From positions 1 to 11,730 of the forward strand of contig RGVT01000054.1 in NCBI GenBank assembly GCA_010027105.1: a DNA stretch of 11,730 bases. The letters are read 5' to 3'. Shown here in pieces: positions 6,216 through 11,730 of the stretch. The DNA is from Planctomycetia bacterium (GTDB taxonomy: Bacteria > Planctomycetota > Planctomycetia > Pirellulales > UBA1268). Each line of letters starts with the position of its first letter. The stretch's first letter is position 1. Both the position numbers and the translations under genes were made by a program. Below the pieces are notes generated by a model that was not told the origin of the DNA, made no database searches, and saw only the letters and a list, made by a program, of their open reading frames with translations.

Positions 6216-8066
6216 ATGAGCCGGGTGATGTGCGGAGTCGGGCGGGTGGGTGCCGCGGTGGCGCTCGCGGTGGCGTGTGGCGTCGGGTGCAGCCCGGCCG
6301 CCGAGTCGGAGGCGTCCGCGGAGGCACGGCTCCGGGCGGCCGTCGAGTGGCTCGCCGCCCCCGAGCGCGAGGGGCGCGGGCCGGGCACGGCCGGCATCGA
6401 GCAGGCGGCCGACTGGGTGGCCCGGCAGTTCGCGGAGATCGGTCTCGACACGGCGGTGGTGGGCGAGACGCCGTTCCAGCGGTTTCCCGTGGTCCTCGAG
6501 GCGACGCTCGGCCCGGCCGCCGAGAACCGGGTCGATCTCATCGGCCCGCCGACTGCCGACGGCACGCGCCGGGTGCGTCGACTCGAGCTGGGCAGGGACT
6601 TCACGCCGCTGGCCGCGGGCGGGTCGGGCGACTTCGACCTGCCGCTCGTCTTCGCCGGCTACGGCATCACCGCGCCCCGGGAGCGGTACGACGACTACGC
6701 GCCGCTCGGGCCGCAGGCCGCCCGGGGAGCGGCCGTGGTCGTGCTCCGGCAGGAGCCGCAGAAGGACGACCCGCACAGCGTGTTCGCCGGCAACCAGGCG
6801 TCGGAGCACGCCGCCCTCTCCCGCAAGGTGGCCAACGCCTCGGAGCACGAGGTGGGGGCGGTCCTGTTCTGCAACGACGCATCCGACACCGACGACGCCC
6901 TGATGGCCTTCAGCCGGGCCGGCGACGGCTCGGAGCGGCGGGCGCTGCCCGTGCTGCACGTCCGCCGCGGGGTGGTCGCGCCGCTCGTCGCCGAGGCGAC
7001 CGGCCGCGACCTGCCCGCGCTCGAGAAGGCGATCGACGAGACGCTCGCGCCGCAGACGGCCGCGCTCGAGGGCTGGCGGATCCGTGGCCGCGTGGCGATC
7101 GAGCGGAAGGAGGCCGAGTCGCGGAACGTGCTGGCGGTCCTTCCGGGCAGCCCCGGCCGGGAGACCGTCGTGCTCGGCGCCCACTACGACCACCTCGGCT
7201 TCGGCGGCCCCAACTCGGCGGCCCCGGGCGAGACGGCGGTGCACCACGGCGCCGACGACAACGCCAGCGGAACGGCGCTGCTCGTCGAGGTGGCGCGGAT
7301 CCTCGCCACCGAGGGCCCGTTCCCGCGCACGATCCTGTTCGCGGCCTTTTCCGGCGAGGAGCGCGGCCTGCTCGGCAGCGCCCACTACACGGCCAACGCC
7401 GCCGTGCCGCTCTCCGACACCGTCGCCATGGTGAACCTCGACATGGTGGGCCGGCTCGACGGCGACAAACTGGTCGTGCACGGCGGCGGCACGGGCACCG
7501 GCCTCGACGCCCTCGTCGACCGGCTCGCGGCAACGCACGCCTTCGAGGTCGCGAAGGAGCCGGGTGGATTCGGGCCGAGCGACCACTCGAGCTTCTATGC
7601 CCGCAGGATCCCGGTCCTCCACCTGTTCACCGGCTCCCACTCCGACTATCACCGCCCCACCGACACCGCCGACAAACTCAACTATCCGGGCATGGTGCGG
7701 ATCGCGCGGCTCGTGGCCGACGTCGTCGAGGAACTCGCCTCGGCCCCGGAACGGCCGGCCTACATCGAGGTGGCCTCGAAGATGTTCGCCCGGGGCGGCG
7801 ACCGCCCCTACTTCGGCAGCATCCCGGACTTCGGCAAGCCGGGGCAGGGCTACGCGATCACGGGCGTCACCAAGGACTCGCCGGCCGCCCGCGGCGGGCT
7901 GCAGGGGGGCGACGTGATCGTGCGGCTCGGCGACAGCGCCGTGACCGGGCTCGAAGACTTCGACAGCGCGCTGCGCAAGCACAAGGCGGGCGACACGATC
8001 CCCGTCGTCGTGCGGCGCGACGGCGCCGAGGTGACGCTCGAGGTGACGCTCGCCGCGCCGAAGTGA
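6216..8066 (+). CDS. M28-family metallopeptidase lipoprotein with PA insert and C-terminal PDZ domain
   Basis: A 616-aa exported zinc aminopeptidase-like protein. The N-terminus has a hydrophobic signal with possible lipobox cysteines at 21 (AVAC) or 25 (GVGC), so it may be lipid-anchored; neither box is ideal. A protease-associated type insert spans about 125-300 (VFAGYGI...YDDYA). The M28 core has the expected dinuclear zinc residues: His323 in GAHYDH, the Asp pair 347/348 in GADDNASG, Glu381/382 in SGEERG, Asp409 in NLDMVG and His479 in DYHRPTDT. All ligands are present, so it should be active. Residues about 530-616 are a PDZ domain (YFGSIPDF, GVTKDSPAARGGLQGGDVI), often found in environmental M28 proteins. 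An AAGGAG lies 11 nt before ATG 6216. It is transcribed alone, divergent from the kinase. Its substrate, probably peptides outside the cytoplasm, is unknown. Confidence 0.93.
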   Translation: MSRVMCGVGRVGAAVALAVACGVGCSPAAESEASAEARLRAAVEWLAAPEREGRGPGTAGIEQAADWVARQFAEIGLDTAVVGETPFQRFPVVLEATLGPAAENRVDLIGPPTADGTRRVRRLELGRDFTPLAAGGSGDFDLPLVFAGYGITAPRERYDDYAPLGPQAARGAAVVVLRQEPQKDDPHSVFAGNQASEHAALSRKVANASEHEVGAVLFCNDASDTDDALMAFSRAGDGSERRALPVLHVRRGVVAPLVAEATGRDLPALEKAIDETLAPQTAALEGWRIRGRVAIERKEAESRNVLAVLPGSPGRETVVLGAHYDHLGFGGPNSAAPGETAVHHGADDNASGTALLVEVARILATEGPFPRTILFAAFSGEERGLLGSAHYTANAAVPLSDTVAMVNLDMVGRLDGDKLVVHGGGTGTGLDALVDRLAATHAFEVAKEPGGFGPSDHSSFYARRIPVLHLFTGSHSDYHRPTDTADKLNYPGMVRIARLVADVVEELASAPERPAYIEVASKMFARGGDRPYFGSIPDFGKPGQGYAITGVTKDSPAARGGLQGGDVIVRLGDSAVTGLEDFDSALRKHKAGDTIPVVVRRDGAEVTLEVTLAAPK

Positions 8067-8087
8067 GGCGCGACGGCGGTCGCGGGG

Positions 8088-8118
8088 GGGTGCCGCGGCT
8101 TCGTCAGCCGCGGCGCCC
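8088..8118. terminator. GC-rich hairpin between convergent peptidase and rluD genes
   Basis: A perfect 9-bp inverted repeat (8092-8100 with 8106-8114, GCCGCGGCT/AGCCGCGGC) around a 5-nt loop extends by one G-U and three G-C pairs to 8088-8118. It occupies the 37-nt convergent gap and the last codons of rluD, whose stop codon overlaps the loop. There is no U-tract on either side, so it would be an atypical or bidirectional terminator, or a 3'-end protecting structure. Confidence 0.5.
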
Positions 8119-9057
8119 GAGGAGTGCCTCCAGGGCCGTCTCCAGGTCGGCCGGCAGTGGGGCGGCGAGGAGCAGCCTCACGCCGGTCGCGGGATGGTCG
8201 ATGGCGAGGCTGGCGGCGTGCAGCGCCTGCCGCGAGAGCAGCGGCGGGCCGGCGGGCAGGCCGAAGAACGACGGCTCGATCACCGGGCGGCCGCTGTAGA
8301 GCGCGTCGCACAGCACCGGGCAGCCGATGTGCGCGAGGTGCACGCGGATCTGGTGCGTGCGGCCGGTCTGCGGCGTGACGCGCACGAGCGCCGCGCCGCC
8401 CAGCCGCTCCACGACCTCGTAGCGCGTGACCGCCTCGCGGCTCGTGGGGTGGTCGCGCCGCACGGCCATTTTTTCCCGCTGGTAGGGATGGATGCCGATC
8501 GGGGCCGAGATCTCGTCGCGGTCGAGGTCGGGCTCCCCCTGCGTGAGCGCGAGGTAGGTCTTCCCGACGGTCCGCCGCTCGAACTGCCTGGCGAGCCGGT
8601 GATGAGCCTCCTCGGTGCGGGCCACGACGATCACGCCGCTCGTGTCGCGGTCGAGGCGGTGCACGATGCCGGGCCGGGTCGGGCCGCCCGCGGTGGAGAG
8701 CCCGCCACCCTCCCGCTCCAGGTGCCACCTGAGGGCCCCGGCGAGCGTGCCCTTCCAGTTGCCCTTCGCGGGGTGCACGACCATGCCCGCCGGCTTGTTG
8801 ACCGCGGCCAGCACGTCGTCGCGGAAGAGGAAGTCGAGCGGAATCTCCTCGGCGGCTGGGCCGGCCCGCGGCGGTGCCGGCACCGTGAGGCACACGAGCG
8901 ACCCCGCCTTGAGCCTCGCCGCCGCCCGGGCCGCCACGCCGTCGAGCCGCACCGCCCCCTGCTCGATCGACCGGGCCAGGAACGACCGGCTCTGCCCGGG
9001 GATCATCCGGGCCAGGAAGGCGTCGAGCCGCATGCCGGCCGACTCGGGCTGCACCAC
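8104..9057 (-). CDS. rluD: RluA/RluD-family 23S rRNA pseudouridine synthase
   Basis: This enzyme isomerises uridine to pseudouridine in RNA; E. coli RluD modifies helix 69 of 23S rRNA during late 50S assembly. The 317-aa protein (E. coli RluD: 326) has an S4 RNA-binding domain at about 7-60 (SAGMRLDAFLAR...GAVRLDGV). The catalytic motif GIVHRLDRDTSG follows with Asp136, then KTYLAL and the C-terminal RTHQIRVHLAHIGCPVLCDALY. This order is diagnostic for the RluA/C/D group; RluD is the best guess from the S4 domain and length, but RluC-like or other members cannot be excluded. The start is GTG 9057 (GAGG 8 nt upstream), the first start codon after an in-frame TAG that ends the upstream gene. 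That gene is 54 nt away on the same strand, and the two probably share a transcript. Confidence 0.92.
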   Translation of the reverse strand: MVQPESAGMRLDAFLARMIPGQSRSFLARSIEQGAVRLDGVAARAAARLKAGSLVCLTVPAPPRAGPAAEEIPLDFLFRDDVLAAVNKPAGMVVHPAKGNWKGTLAGALRWHLEREGGGLSTAGGPTRPGIVHRLDRDTSGVIVVARTEEAHHRLARQFERRTVGKTYLALTQGEPDLDRDEISAPIGIHPYQREKMAVRRDHPTSREAVTRYEVVERLGGAALVRVTPQTGRTHQIRVHLAHIGCPVLCDALYSGRPVIEPSFFGLPAGPPLLSRQALHAASLAIDHPATGVRLLLAAPLPADLETALEALLGRRG

Positions 9058-9111
9058 GAACGCCGCCTCGTCGCCGGATGCCAGCGGCTGGGGGGGCGGG
9101 GGATCCAGGTG

Positions 9112-9804
9112 CTACTCCTGCGACTGCGGGGGCTGCTCCGCCGGCTTCTCCCCGGTGTCGGCCTTCGTCTCGGCGGCCGGCGGCGCGACCTTCTGGGCCG
9201 CGAACCAATCATACCAGCGCCGCGTCGCCTCCCGGCCGAGCGCGGCTGCGTGCTCCCGGGCCAGCCCGGCGAGCGCCCCGTCGGGAAACTCCTCCGCCAC
9301 GGCCGCGTAGCCGCGGCGGGCGTCCTCGAGCTGGCCGAGGCTCTCGCGGGCCTTCGCCAGGCCGAACGTCGCCCGTTCCGCGAGCATCCCCCGGGGCTGT
9401 CCGGCGAGGATGGCGGCGTAGAGATCGGCCGCGGCCTGGAGCCGTGGCGGCGCTTCGTCCTTGTTCGCGAACAGCAGCTCGACGCCGTTGATGAGCGCCA
9501 TGTCGGCCATCACGAGCCGGGACCACTCGGCGGCCGGCGTGCCGGGATAGCGGCGCACGACGTCGTCGAACTGCTGCGGGTCGCCGCCGGAGAGGCCGGC
9601 GAGGAATGCATCCCACGACTGCGATTTCGTCGCCGCCGACTGGGCCGACACGCCCACCCAGGCGGCCATCACGACGAGCGCGCCGCCGGCGGCCAGGAGG
9701 ACGACCCGTGCGTGCGGCCGCAGCCGCTCGACGAGCCCGGCCACGTTCTCGGCGAGGGCGTTGCCCTCGAGGTCCTCGATCGGCAGGTCCCGCTCGTCGC
9801 GCAT
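9112..9804 (-). CDS. Membrane-anchored TPR-like protein (YfgM-like architecture)
   Basis: A 230-aa protein with a short acidic N-terminal tail, one transmembrane helix at about 32-52 (RVVLLAAGGALVVMAAWVG) and a helical, Ala-rich extracytoplasmic domain. The region about 75-190 has TPR-like helix pairs, most clearly ERATFGLAKARESLGQLEDARRGYAAVAEEFPDG, ending in a Pro/Glu/Lys-rich tail. The topology resembles YfgM (TPR_21), an ancillary protein of the SecYEG translocon that assists envelope protein quality control, but similarity is by architecture only, so no symbol is given. ATG 9804 is preferred over ATG 9819 because GAGG lies 7 nt before it; the longer form would add MRGAT. A good promoter sits upstream. 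It precedes rluD in the same orientation, without an obvious functional link. Confidence 0.78.
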   Translation of the reverse strand: MRDERDLPIEDLEGNALAENVAGLVERLRPHARVVLLAAGGALVVMAAWVGVSAQSAATKSQSWDAFLAGLSGGDPQQFDDVVRRYPGTPAAEWSRLVMADMALINGVELLFANKDEAPPRLQAAADLYAAILAGQPRGMLAERATFGLAKARESLGQLEDARRGYAAVAEEFPDGALAGLAREHAAALGREATRRWYDWFAAQKVAPPAAETKADTGEKPAEQPPQSQE

Positions 9805-9845
9805 CGTCGCACCTCGCATCGCTTCGGCATCCTCGGGAAGCGAGC

Positions 9846-9874
9846 AATAGAGACGGCGTCGCCGACCGCGTCAA
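9846..9874 (-). promoter_or_regulatory. Sigma70-type promoter for the TPR-protein/rluD transcript
   Basis: The minus strand has TTGACG (9874-9869, 5 of 6 to the -35), exactly 17 nt of spacer and TCTATT (9851-9846, 4 of 6 to the -10). A start near 9839 gives a leader of about 35 nt to ATG 9804. It is the best-matching promoter seen in the window and is surrounded by very GC-rich sequence. Confidence 0.55.
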
Positions 9875-9924
9875 GGCGATCGCGCCGGTCGCGCGCACGC
9901 GCCGTGGGCGGCAGGAGGTTGTGC

Positions 9925-9930
9925 TACATT
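9925..9930 (+). promoter_or_regulatory. Candidate extended -10 for the helicase gene, possibly leaderless
   Basis: TGCTACATT (9922-9930) fits an extended -10 (TGnTACATT, hexamer 4 of 6). The start would fall about 7 nt downstream, at or next to ATG 9937. No -35 is evident. A strong AGGAGG (9913-9918) lies 18 nt before the ATG, too far for a normal Shine-Dalgarno. Confidence 0.3.
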
Positions 9931-9936
9931 CCGGGC

Positions 9937-11730
9937 ATGCGGCTCAACCAGGCGCAAGCGGAAGCGGTGCAGGCGCCGGTGGGGCCGCTGCTGGTGCTCG
10001 CCGGCGCCGGCACCGGCAAGACCCGCGTGGTGATCGGCAGGATCGCCCGCCTCGTCGAACGCGGCGCACGGCCCGCGCGGATCCTCGCCGTGACGTTCAC
10101 GAACAAGGCGGCCAGGGAGATGCTCGCCCGGGCCAAGACACTGCTGCGTTCCCGCGCCGACGAACAGCCCGAAATCTCCACGATCCACTCGCTCTGCGTG
10201 CGGGTGCTCCGCCGGCACGCCCCGAAACTCGGGTATCCCGCGCGGTTCGCGATCGTCGACCGCGGCGAGCAGGAGTCGATCGCCCGCAGGGTGCTCAAGG
10301 AACTGAAGGTGCCCGACACCGTCCTGCGGCCGGGCCACCTCGTCGACCACGTGAGCCGCTGGAAGAGCGTGGCCGTGCGGCCCGACGGGGCGTTCGACAC
10401 GATCGCCGCCGATGCCCCCGAGTCGTGGACGCTCGCGGCCGCCGGCTACCGCCGCTACCAGGACGCGCTCCGGGCCGCGGGGGCCGTCGACTTCGACGAC
10501 CTGCTGCTCGTCGTCGACGAGCTCTTCACCCGCCACGACGACGTGCGCCGCGCCGAGGCCGGGCGGTTCGACCACGTGCTCGTCGACGAATATCAGGACA
10601 CGAGCGGCATCCAGGAGCGGATCCTCACGGCGCTGGCCCGCGATCATCGCAGCATCTGCGTCGTGGGAGACGACGACCAGTCGATCTACGCCTGGCGCGG
10701 TGCGCAGATCTCGCACATCCTCGACTTCCCGAAGCGCTGGCCGGGCGCCGTGACGGTGCGGCTCGTGGAGAACTACCGCTCCACGCCCGAGATCATCCGC
10801 GCGGCCAACGCGCTCATCGCCTGCAACACGAAGCGGCACGGCAAGCACCTGGTGTCGCAGGCTGCGTCCGGGCCGCCCCCGGCGATCGTCCAGGCGCAGG
10901 ACGAGATCGACGAATCGCGGCGCGTCGTCGCCGACGTGGAGATGCGGCTGCGCGAGGGGGAGGTGGTGCCCGCCGAGGCGGTGATCCTCGTGCGCACCGG
11001 CGAGCAGACCCGCGTCTTCGAGCAGGAGCTGCGCCGCAGGCAGATCCCCTACGAGCTGATCGGGAGCCGGTCGTTCTTCGATCGCCGGGAGGTGAAGGAC
11101 GTGATGGCCTACCTGCGGCTGCTCGTCGATCCCGACGACGACCTCGCGCTTCTGCGGACCGCGAACGTGCCCCCCCGCGGCCTCTCCCAGCAGACGCTCA
11201 CCCAGGCCCGGGCCGCGGCGGCGGCGGCGGGCACGAGCGTGTGGCGGGCGCTGCTGGAGGCCCGCGACTCGGGCCGGCTCTCGAGCGCCGCGGCCGGGGG
11301 TCTCGCCGCCCTCGAGGGCATCGTCGCCCTGCGCGAGTCTTCCGCGGCGGCGGCCGACGTCGTGCAGCAACTGCTCGACAGGGCGGGATACCGGGCGTTC
11401 CTCGCGAAGGAATACGACGACCCCGCCGAGGCGGAGGAGCGGCGGGGATCCGTCGAGGATCTCGTCAACGCCCTCGCCGCCCACGAGCGGTCGCACCGCC
11501 CCGGCCGCAGGCTCGCGCAGGTGCTCCTCGACTTCCTCGACGAGCTCGTGCTCGACGTCACCGAGGCGGAGCGGTTTCGCGACGACAAACCGCGCGGCAA
11601 CGTGCTCCGCCTGATGACGCTGCACGCGGCGAAGGGGCTCGAGTTCGACCAGGTGTGGATGGTGGGCCTCGAGGAGGGGCTCCTCCCGCATCGCCGCGCG
11701 GTCGAGGCCGGGCTCGACGGCATCGCCGAG
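9937..11730 (+). CDS. UvrD/PcrA/Rep-type SF1A ATP-dependent DNA helicase (3' truncated by window)
   Basis: A 3'-5' DNA helicase of superfamily 1A, acting in repair, replication restart or removal of proteins from DNA. The frame is open without interruption for 598 codons to the window edge. Motifs in order are Q-motif LNQAQAEAV (3-11), Walker A GAGTGKT (23-29, Lys28), Ia TFTNKAAREM (53-62), TIHSLC, Walker B DEYQD (217-221), III GDDDQSIYAWRG (244-255), IV ENYRST (278-283, Arg281) and V TLHAAKGLEFDQVW (561-574). GLEEGLLPHRR follows; motif VI with the arginine finger should lie just past the edge. All visible catalytic residues are intact. UvrD, PcrA and Rep cannot be separated without the C-terminus, so no symbol is given. 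The start at ATG 9937 fits the family N-terminus; an in-frame TTG at 9919 abuts AGGAGG and is unlikely. The gene is divergent from the TPR-protein gene. Confidence 0.95.
   Translation, partial: MRLNQAQAEAVQAPVGPLLVLAGAGTGKTRVVIGRIARLVERGARPARILAVTFTNKAAREMLARAKTLLRSRADEQPEISTIHSLCVRVLRRHAPKLGYPARFAIVDRGEQESIARRVLKELKVPDTVLRPGHLVDHVSRWKSVAVRPDGAFDTIAADAPESWTLAAAGYRRYQDALRAAGAVDFDDLLLVVDELFTRHDDVRRAEAGRFDHVLVDEYQDTSGIQERILTALARDHRSICVVGDDDQSIYAWRGAQISHILDFPKRWPGAVTVRLVENYRSTPEIIRAANALIACNTKRHGKHLVSQAASGPPPAIVQAQDEIDESRRVVADVEMRLREGEVVPAEAVILVRTGEQTRVFEQELRRRQIPYELIGSRSFFDRREVKDVMAYLRLLVDPDDDLALLRTANVPPRGLSQQTLTQARAAAAAAGTSVWRALLEARDSGRLSSAAAGGLAALEGIVALRESSAAAADVVQQLLDRAGYRAFLAKEYDDPAEAEERRGSVEDLVNALAAHERSHRPGRRLAQVLLDFLDELVLDVTEAERFRDDKPRGNVLRLMTLHAAKGLEFDQVWMVGLEEGLLPHRRAVEAGLDGIAE

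Noticed and set aside
4969..6219. Long plus-strand open frame (416 codons) opposite the histidine kinase
   Set aside because: It is antisense to a gene with clear FHA, GAF and kinase motifs; its own product is low-complexity His/Asp/Ala/Arg-rich with no motif, as expected of a shadow frame in GC-rich DNA.
5916..8299. Two very long open frames (688 codons minus strand, 746 codons plus strand) over the peptidase gene
   Set aside because: Both are Arg/Gly/His-rich and overlap the M28 gene, which has all metal ligands and a PDZ domain in its own frame. They are stop-poor shadows caused by high GC.
9058..9114. Possible readthrough fusion of the TPR protein and RluD, since both are in the same frame separated by one TAG
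   Set aside because: The 54-nt link encodes a Pro-rich low-complexity stretch, RluD has its own GTG with a GAGG 8 nt upstream, and both proteins are normal length for separate genes.
11208..11232. GCG/GCC run in the helicase as a possible repeat
   Set aside because: It encodes a short alanine stretch in a helical linker and is too short and imperfect to be a meaningful repeat.
9871..11691. 606-codon minus-strand open frame opposite the helicase
   Set aside because: It is antisense to an uninterrupted SF1A helicase with all expected motifs; the product is low complexity and has no recognisable domain.

Overview
The window looks like chromosomal DNA from a high-GC Gram-negative bacterium, most likely a planctomycete (Pirellulales-like). 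The reasons are very GC-rich third codon positions, a lipid A and outer-membrane cluster in the order skp-lpxC-lpxA-Gfo/Idh/MocA oxidoreductase, a divergent GYWSG motif in LpxC, an FHA-GAF histidine kinase and an M28 peptidase ending in a PDZ domain. The phylum is inferred; the Gram-negative envelope follows directly from lpxC, lpxA and skp.

Left block (1-6117, minus strand; transcription runs right to left). The order is FHA-GAF-histidine kinase, WaaE/KdtX-like family 2 glycosyltransferase, Skp/OmpH periplasmic chaperone, LpxC deacetylase, LpxA acyltransferase and a GnnA-like Gfo/Idh/MocA dehydrogenase that runs off the left edge. Kinase and glycosyltransferase overlap as ATGA, as do lpxA and the dehydrogenase; skp and lpxC are 1 nt apart and lpxC and lpxA 26 nt apart. 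The block therefore reads as two coupled transcription units, with a possible internal promoter before skp. The theme is building the outer membrane: lipid A synthesis, core sugar addition and chaperoning of outer-membrane proteins. Both lpxA (about 1321-1333) and the dehydrogenase (about 893-901) carry an apparent frameshift, either sequence errors or real decay.

Middle (6216-8114). A lipoprotein-like M28 metallopeptidase with a protease-associated (PA) insert and a C-terminal PDZ domain is divergent from the kinase. It converges on the next gene over a strong GC hairpin.

Right block. On the minus strand are a membrane-anchored TPR-like protein (9112-9804) and an RluD-type pseudouridine synthase (8104-9057), probably one transcript from a good sigma70-like promoter at 9846-9874. 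Divergent from them is a UvrD/PcrA/Rep-type SF1A helicase (9937 to the right edge), cut off after motif V.

No tRNA, rRNA, CRISPR array, insertion sequence or phage gene was seen. The longest gap without a gene is 156 nt (3440-3595), so no stretch over 300 nt is left unexplained. The window is mostly ordinary core genome; the most useful observations are the two frameshifts, the dehydrogenase next to lpxA (possible diamino lipid A) and a possible leaderless helicase mRNA. I see no convincing new defence or mobile system.
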